This document shows positions 28,212 through 38,051 of a stretch of 64,000 nt of DNA, in pieces. Every line of letters begins with the position of its first letter. Within the stretch, counting starts at the first letter, position 1. Position numbers and translations under genes: made by a program. The notes below the pieces were generated by a model, which made no database searches, had not been told where the DNA came from, and saw only the letters and a program-made list of their open reading frames with translations. Source of the stretch: Pseudoalteromonas sp. DL-6 (GTDB lineage Bacteria > Pseudomonadota > Gammaproteobacteria > Enterobacterales > Alteromonadaceae); the NCBI RefSeq assembly GCF_004328665.1, contig NZ_CP019770.1, forward strand, positions 2,480,001 to 2,544,000, read 5' to 3'.

Positions 28212-30263
28212 ATGCGTTATATTATTTATTTAATATATATTACATCACTGTTCATTAGTTTTATACCGCACTTTGTTGTAGCAAAAATGATACATCGTGA
28301 CGAAATAATTGAATCTCAATTAAATGATATCGTCGATATTCGTCGTTACCCTACCGATATAACGGTACTGAAGGAGATAACAAAACGGATTGATAAAAAT
28401 AGTGCTTTTGAAACTTATATTAGAGCAAAAGGGAATTTAATTTTATGGCAAGGATTAAAAAACAAGGAATATAATACAGCTATAAAGCATGCACAGCAGC
28501 TTTACCAGGAATCTCTGCTACGTAGTTCAGTAAACGCTCAGGTTGAGATGCTTGCAGTACAATGTGAAATTTTTTTTCAACAAGGAAAAACCAACGAATA
28601 CATGGCATTATTTCCAATATTAGAGCGTCATTTGGAGAAAGTTGATAACCCTAGACTGCTTTTCTATGTTCATTTATTGATTTCAAGATTATGGCAAAAT
28701 TTATCACAACAAGAATCATCATTGAAACATATCCTTCTTGCGCAGGACGCAGCGAGAAAATTAAAGGATAGATTTCAGTTAAAACGCCGATTGCAGCTCA
28801 ATATACTTATAGCAAGAAATGAATTAGCACTTCAACATTACGCAAAAGCTGAAAACTTATTAGTATCGTCAATTAAAGAAGCAGAACTACATCAAGAACA
28901 AGATCAATTGGCCGAGCTATATCTACTTTTGGGATTTGTAAATCAGCACATTTTAGGTCCAACCGATGAATCCATCAAGTTTTATCTGAAGGCAGTCCAA
29001 TGGTCTCGTAAAAATAACAACTCAAAGGTCTTGCTGATGGCACTGAATAACATTGGTGCAAATTTACTACTGCAACAAAAGTATCAACAGGCAGAACAAT
29101 ATTTTCATAACGCTCTGAAAATTCTATCTAATACCGATGTTACTAATGCGCGACTAGTTATTAATTTCAATCTTGGTTATTTGCAAGTGCTGCAAGGACA
29201 AAAAGATATTGGCATTCGTGTAATGGTTGAAAATGCAGATGCCTTCCGAAAGGTAGCTAGGCCTGTTCAAATCTCTGATTTACTAACACATTTAGCTGAT
29301 GCTTATGGACGAACAGGTCAGTATCAATCTCAGGCTACTACCTTAAAAGAAAAGCTAAAATTACTCCAAAAGCATCATTCAGATGAGAGTGAAAGGATAG
29401 CAAATGAAATGCAAATTCGCTATCAGTCGAATGACAAAATACTACAAGTAGAATTACTAGAGCAAACACTTGAGTTGCAAAAATACCAAAATGAAAGTCA
29501 GCAACGAATAATGTGGATGTCGTTAGGTTTGATATTAGCAATCTTGGCTGTATTAACTGTCATATTTTTTTCATATCGAAAAGTTAAAAGTGTAAATAAA
29601 CAGATTAGTGAAAAAAATGTTCTATTACATCAACTTTCATTGCACGATCCCTTGACAGGTTTAAATAATCGTCGCTCAGTTGAGCTGACACCAGAACGTG
29701 AACAAAAGGGCCGCTTTTATAACACTAAGCATTGTTGCCAGCCCTCGAATAATACAACAGCCTTATTAGTAATGTTGGATATAGACTTTTTTAAACATAT
29801 TAATGATAACTACGGGCATGCTGTAGGTGATGAGGTGTTATTAGCTTTTTCTATGAGGTTTAAACAATTTTGTCGTAGCAACGATAAAATATTACGTTGG
29901 GGTGGTGAGGAGTTTTTATTATTGCTTGAAAACGTTGATGCTAATAAAGCTCAACAAACAATTCACAAATTACTTCAGTTACTTTGTGTTAAACCGATAG
30001 AAACTGAAGCCGGTGCATTGAATATCAGTGTAAGTGGTGGCTTTTTATTAATCGATTCGGTAACTCCAACAAACCAGAGACTTTGGGACTGGCAATTAAA
30101 ATTTGTAGACTCTCTGCTGTATCGTGCTAAAAAGCAAGGTAGAAATAGGTTATACGGCTGGCTAGTTTCACCTGAGTATCATGCACAAAAAGATGCTGAG
30201 GCGCAACAGCTTCAAATCGAATCTGATCTAGAACTTATTATCGGACCAGAAAAAAACTCCTAG
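28212..30263 (+). CDS. Membrane-bound TPR-GGDEF diguanylate cyclase
   Basis: It is predicted to make cyclic di-GMP from two GTP. ATG 28212 is preferred over 28167 because AAGGG lies 8-9 bases upstream and the product then begins with a signal segment (MRYIIYLIYITSLFISFIPH). A periplasmic helical TPR-like sensor fills about residues 40-420 (ALNNIGANLLLQQKYQQAEQ). A membrane span follows (IMWMSLGLILAILAVLTVIF), a short coiled linker, then the GGDEF domain. DPLTGLNNRR, LDIDFFKHINDNYGHAVGD and the active site RWGGEEF (about residue 563) are intact. RSND five residues upstream of GGEEF is the RxxD product-inhibition site. Other SXT-family ICEs carry different cyclases (dgcK, dgcL). Confidence 0.88.
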   Translation: MRYIIYLIYITSLFISFIPHFVVAKMIHRDEIIESQLNDIVDIRRYPTDITVLKEITKRIDKNSAFETYIRAKGNLILWQGLKNKEYNTAIKHAQQLYQESLLRSSVNAQVEMLAVQCEIFFQQGKTNEYMALFPILERHLEKVDNPRLLFYVHLLISRLWQNLSQQESSLKHILLAQDAARKLKDRFQLKRRLQLNILIARNELALQHYAKAENLLVSSIKEAELHQEQDQLAELYLLLGFVNQHILGPTDESIKFYLKAVQWSRKNNNSKVLLMALNNIGANLLLQQKYQQAEQYFHNALKILSNTDVTNARLVINFNLGYLQVLQGQKDIGIRVMVENADAFRKVARPVQISDLLTHLADAYGRTGQYQSQATTLKEKLKLLQKHHSDESERIANEMQIRYQSNDKILQVELLEQTLELQKYQNESQQRIMWMSLGLILAILAVLTVIFFSYRKVKSVNKQISEKNVLLHQLSLHDPLTGLNNRRSVELTPEREQKGRFYNTKHCCQPSNNTTALLVMLDIDFFKHINDNYGHAVGDEVLLAFSMRFKQFCRSNDKILRWGGEEFLLLLENVDANKAQQTIHKLLQLLCVKPIETEAGALNISVSGGFLLIDSVTPTNQRLWDWQLKFVDSLLYRAKKQGRNRLYGWLVSPEYHAQKDAEAQQLQIESDLELIIGPEKNS

Positions 30264-30361
30264 CTCTATAATTCTCTTGACGGATCCCCACTGAAGTGGC
30301 ATTTTTCTGATCCCATTTGACTGCACTATAGCTTGCCTTAAAAAACTCTGCCAACCAAACC

Positions 30362-31814
<1,453 letters not shown>

Positions 31815-32009
31815 AATTTTCCTCCTAAAATGATTGATAACCTAAGACAATAAATGTCAGGAAGAACCTTCCCGAGACTATAATTAGGGATTCTTAAATT
31901 GGATTCAAGAGGTAAAATGAAAAATTTAAATTTAGGTAAGCCAATGATTATTAAATATAAATGCATAAACCAAACAAACATTAAGAAATGTTTTTACGAC
32001 GGGATTAAC

Positions 32010-32400
32010 CAAGAATCAAAAGATTTGGCTCCCCCCTTTATCAGAAGAAGCACTTCACTATCTAGCACAGCTTCTGATCAACCCTAGCTAAAGCAAGCAT
32101 TTATTTCAAATAGAAAACGATACTCTTTCACTGCCAACACTTGCTCTGTTATACGAGGAAGCTTATAAGGCAAAAACTGTAGGCCAGAGAAACACCTTAC
32201 TCAAACAATTGGGAGACAGTTCTTTGTTTGTAGGGTCGCTATTTTTTGAGGGTTTTGCAAAAAAAGGTGTTAATAAAAACTATTTTATTGGCATGGGCGG
32301 CGGAGCCTATAGCAGTTTGGGCAATTTAAATTATGCAGAAAACAATATTTTTAACGAACTTGCCAATAGCTTCCCAAAGTTATTGCAGATAGTTGCCAAT
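32010..32400 (+). pseudogene. Broken conserved hypothetical gene
   Basis: Plus-strand segments read LSEEALHYLAQLLINPS, a stop, then ENDTLSLPTLALLYEEAYKA, KTVGQRNTLLKQLGDSSLF and VGSLFFEGFAKKGVNKNYFI, then GMGGGAYSSLGNL and FNELANSFPKLLQIVANV. This is a recognisable proteobacterial family of unknown function with the pattern LxRLGDxxLFxxGxFxxxxxRKxVxxxYYxxMGGxAY. The start is damaged, and after about 32400 the frame runs into the reverse complement of the S073-like gene, so the 3' end is lost at a junction. Confidence 0.55.
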
Positions 32401-32599
32401 GTTTGCGCTGTTGAACTACGATATCCCGAGTCAGCTGACCCAAATGAAGAATCGCTGCAATTGGCTTTTGCTGCTCAGGTAGCTTGTCGTATTGCTCACC
32501 TAAATCGACCTTTAGCTCACCACCTCTTTGAAGGCCGGTCTTCCAGTAAACCGTAAACTCACTATCAATCTGCTTTGTTAACAGGGTTAATACCATCAT
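32351..32599 (-). pseudogene. Truncated S073-position gene at the HS3 border
   Basis: AGGAG precedes an ATG at 32599 on the minus strand, and the product begins MMVLTLLTKQIDSEFTVYWK, then GGELKVDLGEQYDKLPEQQK and PIAAILHLGQLTRDIVVQQR. In SXT/R391 elements the conserved gene at this place, s073, flanks hotspot HS3. Here the frame ends at about 82 residues in sequence that overlaps the broken plus-strand gene, suggesting that the insertion removed its 3' end. The function of the family is not known to me. Confidence 0.5.
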
Positions 32600-32660
32600 A
32601 TTTGTTTCTCCTATTGGTTATCTATTTTTCATTCTCCATGTTTTTTCAAATATGCAAGGC

Positions 32661-32685
32661 GCAAAAAAAGGGGCCGAAGCCCCTT
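32661..32685 (-). terminator. Rho-independent terminator after the recombination operon
   Basis: AAGGGGC (68-74) and GCCCCTT (79-85), with a CGAA-type loop, form a tight stem, followed on the minus strand by a seven-T run. It lies four bases past the stop of the primase-like gene and should end the long operon that begins near 42.9 kb. Confidence 0.85.
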
Positions 32686-32688
32686 GGA

Positions 32689-33762
32689 TCAGACATGAAC
32701 TTTAGGAAAGCCCATGGTACCGTAAACATTCAGCACATCATTCCAATCCCAACTTTTCACGCCGAGTGACGTTGGTATCGGAGGGATCAACACTTGTGTC
32801 AGAATGCCTTTTTGCCAGGCTTTTTTCTTGAGTTCATTCGCTGCATTCAGGCCGGTCTCAGAGAGATCATGATCTGCCCAGATGTACAGCATTTTCACAT
32901 TACTTGGTGGTTCAAACCTAGCCAGTAGCGTTGCGTTCACAACCGACCAACATGTTTGCCCCGTTGCTCTGGTGACCGCTAAAGCTGTTTCTATGCCTTC
33001 AGAAACACCTAATATCCCACCAGGCTCACCTATCGGAATGGCACCACCCGTGATTATTCTGTCACTTGGTATGGGCATCATCTTTTTAGGCTTTTCAACC
33101 GGCGCTTTGAATCCATCTTCACTTAGGTAGATCCGATGGAACGTGGCCGAACGCCCTTGCCGAGTAACGATTTTACCTAGCAGCGCTGGATAACTATCGA
33201 TAAACAGACCATCTTCATCATGGTAAGGCAAGTTTGGATGAAACCTCAGCACCGTATCCCATTCAGGACGAAGCCGGGTAACAATGCCACGACGATGCAA
33301 GTAGTTCCAAACCGGTTGCGCACGACTATCTGCAAGGGATAGTGTTTCTCCCCAGGTTTGATTCAAGCGATAGATAATCGCTTTGTCCTCGTCCTGCTTT
33401 CTAGCCTTCCAATCAACAGCGTTACTCGGTATTTCCCGAGAAGGTGCTTGTATTTGTCCGGGTTGAATACCTAGAACTTGGCCAATTGCTTCAACAGATT
33501 GAGCAAAGCTCCATCCATTAATCCAAGACAACAGTTCAAAGCCATCATGAAAGATACCGCAGGTGTTACAAACGCCACCTCCGGTATGTTCAGCATCTTT
33601 GAACAGCCTAAAGCCATCACGACCGCCATGAACAGGGCAAGCCACATGACGGCCTTTTCGAGCAATAGCGACATCAAGTTCTGGCACCAATGCAGCCAAT
33701 ACCTGAAGCCATTGGCCATTAAGATATGGCCTCACTGTTTCAATTTGTAAAGGTAACGCCAT
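32689..33762 (-). CDS. Zinc-ribbon TOPRIM primase-like protein
   Basis: The 357-residue protein has an N-terminal primase zinc-binding domain (CPVHGGRDGFRLFKD, then GGGVCNTCG, about residues 42-69) and a C-terminal TOPRIM domain. In the latter, GVSEGIETALAVTRATG supplies the conserved glutamate and YIWADHDLSETG the DxD pair. There is no helicase domain, as in the ICE/plasmid 'zinc-binding domain of primase-helicase' proteins. It may prime the complementary strand after transfer or assist element replication. AAGGAGG lies 5-6 bases before the ATG. It is the last gene before the terminator at 32661. Confidence 0.8.
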   Translation of the reverse strand: MALPLQIETVRPYLNGQWLQVLAALVPELDVAIARKGRHVACPVHGGRDGFRLFKDAEHTGGGVCNTCGIFHDGFELLSWINGWSFAQSVEAIGQVLGIQPGQIQAPSREIPSNAVDWKARKQDEDKAIIYRLNQTWGETLSLADSRAQPVWNYLHRRGIVTRLRPEWDTVLRFHPNLPYHDEDGLFIDSYPALLGKIVTRQGRSATFHRIYLSEDGFKAPVEKPKKMMPIPSDRIITGGAIPIGEPGGILGVSEGIETALAVTRATGQTCWSVVNATLLARFEPPSNVKMLYIWADHDLSETGLNAANELKKKAWQKGILTQVLIPPIPTSLGVKSWDWNDVLNVYGTMGFPKVHV

Positions 33763-33852
33763 ATAACCTCCTTAAGTAAAAAGCCGACTCCTACCACAAG
33801 TGAAAAAATCAGCTTGGGTCCTGCATTGAGCCGTTTGGTTAATACAGGAACG

Positions 33853-34194
33853 TTAATCAAGCTGGATACCATGTCGTCTTAATAGCCACATGATGGAATC
33901 ACGAAGCACATCAGGATCGACAACCGCAGCTATCGCGCAAATCCGAAAGCAAAATGGCGCTATTTCGTCATTTTGAATCCACGACAACACATCCTTGCGC
34001 AACCGAGTACCGACACGACCGTCCAGCAATACACGGATCGCATTCAATAGAATGCCTTCGCGTAACTGCCAGATCTCCGTGTCAGACCAAGTGACTGGGG
34101 CATCATCAAACTCAAATAGAAATTCGAGCTGTGCTGATGTGTGCTGATGGGACTGCTTTTGTGATGTAGGAGAATGGGCAATACGCCCATTCAT
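33853..34194 (-). CDS. Conserved hypothetical protein next to radC
   Basis: The 113-residue protein begins MNGRIAHSPTSQKQSHQH. Most of it is predicted helix: LREGILLNAIRVLLDGRVG, RLRKDVLSWIQNDE, IMWLLRRHGIQLD. No signal peptide or membrane span is present and no motif is recognised. Its ATG overlaps the final bases of the RadC-like gene at 34194, so it is translationally coupled to it. SXT elements carry a small gene of unknown function at this place. Confidence 0.65.
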   Translation of the reverse strand: MNGRIAHSPTSQKQSHQHTSAQLEFLFEFDDAPVTWSDTEIWQLREGILLNAIRVLLDGRVGTRLRKDVLSWIQNDEIAPFCFRICAIAAVVDPDVLRDSIMWLLRRHGIQLD

Positions 34195-34691
34195 TAAAGA
34201 TAACCGCGTTCGGCAAGCGAAACGTAGCCCTCGGATGCGACCACAACATGGTCAAGCGTTCGAATATCAACGAGTGACAAGGCGTCACGAAGTCGATGAG
34301 TAATGCGTTTATCAGCTTCACTGGGTTCAGGATCACCCGATGGATGATTGTGAACCAGTATCACTGCTACCGCATTAAGTTCCAGCGCCCGCTTTGTTAC
34401 TTCCCTTGGATACACGCTCGCCGCATCTAAAGTGCCTTTAAACAGCTCTTCAAATCGAATGACACGATGCTTTGTATCAAGAAACAGCACGCCAAAAACC
34501 TCGTGCTCATACTCGTGCATCAAAGTTTGCAGGTATGAGAACGCCGACGATGGCTGTTCAATTTTGCGACCTTTACTCAATCGACCACGGGCAAGCTTAA
34601 GCGCCATATCTAAGATATCCGCTTCGGTTACTTGTTCAGGAACGATGTAAGTACCGGCTTCTTCGCCAGCTAAGAACTTTCTGTTTTTCAT
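34194..34691 (-). CDS. radC: RadC-like JAB/MPN metallo-domain protein
   Basis: The 165-residue protein (ATG 34691, placed by the leader hairpin; a TTG 12 bases upstream is less likely) consists of the RadC C-terminal JAB1/MPN domain. The metal site is visible as HNHPSGDPEPSEAD, with a partner glutamate in LMHEYEHEVFGVLFLDTK. The N-terminal HhH part of chromosomal RadC is absent, as is usual for mobile-element copies. The biochemical role of RadC is unsettled, and its old link with repair is doubtful. It lies between the small hypothetical and the VWA gene in the conserved block, with a tandem-hairpin leader. Confidence 0.85.
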   Translation of the reverse strand: MKNRKFLAGEEAGTYIVPEQVTEADILDMALKLARGRLSKGRKIEQPSSAFSYLQTLMHEYEHEVFGVLFLDTKHRVIRFEELFKGTLDAASVYPREVTKRALELNAVAVILVHNHPSGDPEPSEADKRITHRLRDALSLVDIRTLDHVVVASEGYVSLAERGYL

Positions 34692-34692
34692 A

Positions 34693-34755
34693 GGAGTCTC
34701 CAAAAAAACGGAGACGAACCCATGCCCTGCGGGGGACGGAATCGTCCCCGCAGGG
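34693..34755 (-). promoter_or_regulatory. Tandem-hairpin leader of the radC-like gene
   Basis: Stem-loop 1 at 34725-34755 has CCCTGCGGGG and CCCCCGCAGGG arms. Stem-loop 2 has GTCTCC (34710-34715 on the minus strand) pairing with GGAGAC (34696-34701). The GGAG is the ribosome site; TCCT and the ATG follow at once. The leader starts with ACCACCC. Confidence 0.7.
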
Positions 34756-34772
34756 TGGTAAAATTGATGTGG

Positions 34773-36426
34773 TTACTGAATTAACAGTTGTTGTGTTACT
34801 TCAAATAACTCACGCTTTAGATCTTTGACGTCATTAATCACAATGCTTTGAGGAAAGAATTTCTCAACACTGCGTGTTTGAATCCCTATCCCCAGCAGCT
34901 CAAAGCCACTTCGTCTGCACCGGTCAACAATGTCATGCGTGGCTGCCCAATCATCTGGTTCTCCATCCGTTAGCACTATCATTAGCTTTCGCTCCTGTTT
35001 TTGTGCCAACAAACTGTTTGCCGCAAACCACATCGCTTGTGCCATAGGCGTACAACCTCGTGGTTTTTGGTCAAAACAGGCGGCCCGATGTCGAACCGAT
35101 TGCTTGGGCAATAACGCGATAGAAACTTCCTGATGAATACCAGGAAAATAACTGACCGCAGGTACAACACCCGGTATGCCTTCCAGTGCCATGGCCAAAG
35201 CCAAAGCGGCTTCATTGGCAACATGAAAGTACTTTCGATTACCTTCGCCAATGGGTTTACCCATTGAACCCGATATATCGACCAGCAAGTGCACAGCAGC
35301 ATTAGGCGCAATGCGAGGTTGCCTTTGAATAAACAATCTCGACTCACCTGCTTGTGAAGCGGCAAGACGATGGGTTGCAACTCGAAGACCGTGCCTTTTG
35401 GCATGATTCCGATTGTCCTGACTGGACTGAACCATGCCCCTAAGTCGGGCTCGAATTTGAGCTGACTCAGACGCCGATAGGGTCAAAATGGCCTCATCAC
35501 CCAACATCGCCTGCTCTGCTTGGGGCAAACTGAGTGGAGTGACACCCTGATGTCCTTCAGCTTGTTCCGACAACACTTCTGCTACTTGTGCAAAGGTATC
35601 GGGTTCAAACTGAGCGACACTGGCCTCTAAGGCTTGTCGCAAATTGTCAGCTTGATCAGAGTTATCAGAATCTCCCGTTTCAGCAGCATCCACCATTGCA
35701 GACGAGTCTGCTTCCGGGGTTTGACTGTCACTACTGTTATTGCTGTCATTACTCGCATCTTGTCCAATGTCATTACCGCTATCAGCATCCGACTCATCCT
35801 GTGGTGGACGAGATTCGTCTTCCAACATGGCAACGATGGCATCGACAAGTTTCAGCACTTCACCTGTAGAGCCTAAGCTAGGCACTGCTGTCAGCATGGC
35901 GCTTAACCGGCTCATCGCTGCGGCAGGAAAGAGTTGTCTCACTCTTTCATCAATCGCTTGATACAAAGGCGTCAGCGCTTTCTGACCGAGAAAATGGCAT
36001 CTCAAGAAACAACAACCACGCTTGCAAGTTAGATGCAGGCTCAAGCTGTTCAGGTACACACATTTGCTGTGTGTCCACCATGTACTCAATCACTTGCGAA
36101 ATACTGCGCCGGGTTCCGGGGTAATCCTTTGCCAATTCGTTTTCAATGCGCACATCCTCAATGATATTAAGAAGTGCCTTACGGATCGGTTTGGACGACG
36201 CCTTCTGCACCATGTCAAAATTAGTATGCCGAATATGCGCCGCTTCATGAGCCAGATAACCCCAAGCTATCTGTTGATAGTGTGGGTCGTCTGGGTTTGC
36301 TGTTGGGATCACAATCCGCTCACCATCGGTAAACGCATCTTGACCTTGAATAAGCACCTTCACACCAAACTTTTCGCCATAAGCGGCGGCAACGATTGGC
36401 AGTGCGTTTTTTAATGGATGATTCAT
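34773..36426 (-). pseudogene. CobT-like VWA-domain protein, interrupted by one apparent frameshift
   Basis: From ATG 36426 the frame gives MNHPLKNALPIVAAAYGEKF, a metallopeptidase-like AHEAAHIRHTNFD, and continues to about 36000, where it shifts by +1 (LLFLEMPF in one frame, FLRCHFLGQKALTP in the next). The second frame then runs to 34773 with an acidic linker, PSLPQ-type helices, and a C-terminal VWA domain with MIDAS residues LLVDISGSMGKP and VLTDGEPDD. Rejoined, the protein is about 550 residues and resembles CobT/VWA partners of MoxR-type AAA+ ATPases. The AAA+ gene lies at 38.8 kb. The break may be a real mutation or a sequencing error; unshifted translation would stop at 158 residues. 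Confidence 0.8.
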
Positions 36427-36427
36427 G

Positions 36428-36484
36428 GGAGTCTCCTAATCATTAGGGGGAATACTCCCTCAGCGGGAGCGTTTCCCCGCTGGG
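36428..36484 (-). promoter_or_regulatory. Tandem-hairpin leader of the VWA gene
   Basis: Stem-loop 1 pairs CCCAGCGGGG with CCCGCTGAGGG (36457-36484). A second fold pairs GGGAGT with ACTCCC (36454-36459 and 36428-36433), enclosing the ribosome site AGGAG and an inner CCTAA/TTAGG stem. The ATG follows directly. Confidence 0.6.
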
Positions 36485-36495
36485 AATGTGGATGT

Positions 36496-36936
36496 TTAAA
36501 CCTGTGCTTTTAGCTTATCCAGGTCGTATTTTTGAGCTAACCAAGCCACCAATTGAGCTGGACTCTCGTGCTGCTCAAATGACGTTTTAAGCTGGTCGAA
36601 ACTCAGGATGTCATCCAATGTCAGACCGTACTGGTCTTGTAACTGAGTAGACACCTCATGTTGATATTGCAGCCAGGCCCGCTCGTGAGCGGTTTGCTGC
36701 AATGCCATGTTTGGAACAAATACCATAGCGGTTACCCAAGCTCCTTGTGCGTCCGCATCTGCGATCAACACAGGGTTCTTGGGGATCACGACACTATGTG
36801 TTGAGTACGACCGTTGTACTAACATTCGACAACACGCCACTTCTGGTATCGATTCACTTTCAACCGCATCAGTCACACCACGAAAATGTGCTTCAAACTG
36901 GTTCAGTTGGCTGGGGTTATGGATGGTTGATTGCAT
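36496..36936 (-). CDS. Conserved hypothetical protein of the CobS/CobT block
   Basis: The chosen start is ATG 36936 (MQSTIHNPSQLNQFEAHF), preceded by AGAGGGAAATT; an in-frame codon at 36993 would begin inside the leader hairpin. The 146-residue product is soluble and mainly helical, with CCRMLVQRSYSTHSVVIPKN, GAWVTAMVFVPNMALQQTAH and a C-terminal LSFDQLKTSFEQHESPAQLV. No family is recognised. It sits between the DUF3150 and VWA genes on the same strand, suggesting a part in the same complex. Confidence 0.65.
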   Translation of the reverse strand: MQSTIHNPSQLNQFEAHFRGVTDAVESESIPEVACCRMLVQRSYSTHSVVIPKNPVLIADADAQGAWVTAMVFVPNMALQQTAHERAWLQYQHEVSTQLQDQYGLTLDDILSFDQLKTSFEQHESPAQLVAWLAQKYDLDKLKAQV

Positions 36937-36942
36937 AATTTC

Positions 36943-36995
36943 CCTCTTACATAGTGCAGAGGACATGCGCCCTTCAGGGCAACATGCCCTCAAGG
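36943..36995 (-). promoter_or_regulatory. Tandem-hairpin leader of the 146-residue hypothetical gene
   Basis: Stem-loop 1 is CCTT-GGGC with GCCC-AAGG (36971-36995). Stem-loop 2 is CCTCT with AGAGG (36943-36962), the AGAGG being the ribosome site seven bases before the ATG at 36936. Confidence 0.55.
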
Positions 36996-36998
36996 ACG

Positions 36999-37952
36999 TT
37001 AGAAATAAAATGAGTTTGGTACAGTCGAACCAAGGTTTGGTCTGACGGTTGGTTGGGGTATTGCACGTAAGTTATCTGCCTGAGCAGATACCGGCTGTGC
37101 GGGTTTAGGTTCAGGTTTGGGCATCAGTTGTCTGATATCCAATTGACCTTCACCGTGCATTCTCATCTTGTCTGGATCAGACAAAATTAAAATGGTCGCC
37201 ATCAGTTCGTGATAGAGAGTATCTGTCACAGGGCCGGTCTTCGGCAGACGAACGAATAAATTGTCCATCGCTTCAACCATTGGCTGAACTCGGTGATCCA
37301 GGAATGACAAACCATCCAACTTGTCTCTTAATCGCTTGAGAGGATTAAGGGCTCGCTGGCTGATTTGATTCTTACCTGCAACGGAACGCTCAAACAGTTC
37401 ATTGGCATCACGAGCCACCTCCCTAAAGAGGGTGTGTCCCATACCATTGACCTTGTCATCTAAGCCACCAGCTTGTTCAGCTGGTTGCATTCGATAAATG
37501 GCATAATCGAACTGAAGCCGTTGTTTCACGTCTTCGATGGGTGACAGCGCACGCCGGATTGCATCTGCAAATTCCGGGTGTTTTGCAACCCAGTCAAACG
37601 TCACCTGATCATAGTTGTCCAAGAACAACTGCTTGCACTGCGCAAACTCCTGACCTATACGGTCAAGCTCTGGAACAATCTGATCAATTCGGTCTTCAGG
37701 GACGGCATAGCCACCTAAAAACCGCACACCGACTTGCTCACACAAGCGCTGCGCTTCTTTCTTAAGCCTTTCAAAGTTCGCCAATGCCTCTGGGTCGCAA
37801 ATTTTTTTACTCCCTAAGCTGGCAACATCCTTCGGTGGAAGTTGGCTGCCATTGGCTAATCTGAAATCTTCAGGCCTTAGTTTTTTTCTACCGCTCCAGA
37901 TGGAACAGTCGATGTGACAAATCAAGAGTTTGTCGAGGGTTTGAATACTCAT
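36999..37952 (-). CDS. DUF3150 protein
   Basis: The 317-residue protein matches the DUF3150 family found beside CobS-like ATPases in ICEs and plasmids. It begins MSIQTLDKLLICHIDCSIWS, then GRKKLRPEDF, LGSKKICDPEALANFERLKK and FLGGYAVPEDRIDQIVPELD, with helical central and C-terminal regions (RRALSPIEDVKQRLQFDYAI). A proline-rich linker (MPKPEPKPAQPVSAQ) precedes a C-terminal tail PNSFYF like those of the WGR-like and exonuclease proteins. Function is unknown. It is upstream of the VWA gene and downstream of the AAA+/WGR pair in one operon. Confidence 0.8.
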   Translation of the reverse strand: MSIQTLDKLLICHIDCSIWSGRKKLRPEDFRLANGSQLPPKDVASLGSKKICDPEALANFERLKKEAQRLCEQVGVRFLGGYAVPEDRIDQIVPELDRIGQEFAQCKQLFLDNYDQVTFDWVAKHPEFADAIRRALSPIEDVKQRLQFDYAIYRMQPAEQAGGLDDKVNGMGHTLFREVARDANELFERSVAGKNQISQRALNPLKRLRDKLDGLSFLDHRVQPMVEAMDNLFVRLPKTGPVTDTLYHELMATILILSDPDKMRMHGEGQLDIRQLMPKPEPKPAQPVSAQADNLRAIPQPTVRPNLGSTVPNSFYF

Positions 37953-37953
37953 A

Positions 37954-38021
37954 GTGCATCCTCATGTAAGATGGGGGACGCACCACTCCCAGCAGGAGCA
38001 ATGGCCCCCGTTTGGGTGGTA
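37954..38021 (-). promoter_or_regulatory. Leader of the DUF3150 gene (weaker version of the tandem hairpin)
   Basis: The leader starts with ACCACCC as in the radC, AAA+ and s063-position leaders. Arms ACCAC/GTGGT and an inner CTCC/GGAG make stem-loop 1. CATC (37970-37973) with GATG (37957-37960) makes a small stem-loop 2 near the start codon at 37952. Confidence 0.4.
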
Positions 38022-38051
38022 GTCGTTGACGCGCTAATGGCAACATCACTA

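Noticed and set aside
35950..36020. Programmed ribosomal frameshift in the VWA gene
   Set aside because: The shift site has no stop codon in the A site and no stimulatory signal I can see; a mutation or sequence error is simpler.
34773..36089. N-terminus of the second VWA frame beginning at 36089 as a separate gene
   Set aside because: The first 30 residues are the wrong-frame reading of the upstream half; real homology starts only after the shift point.
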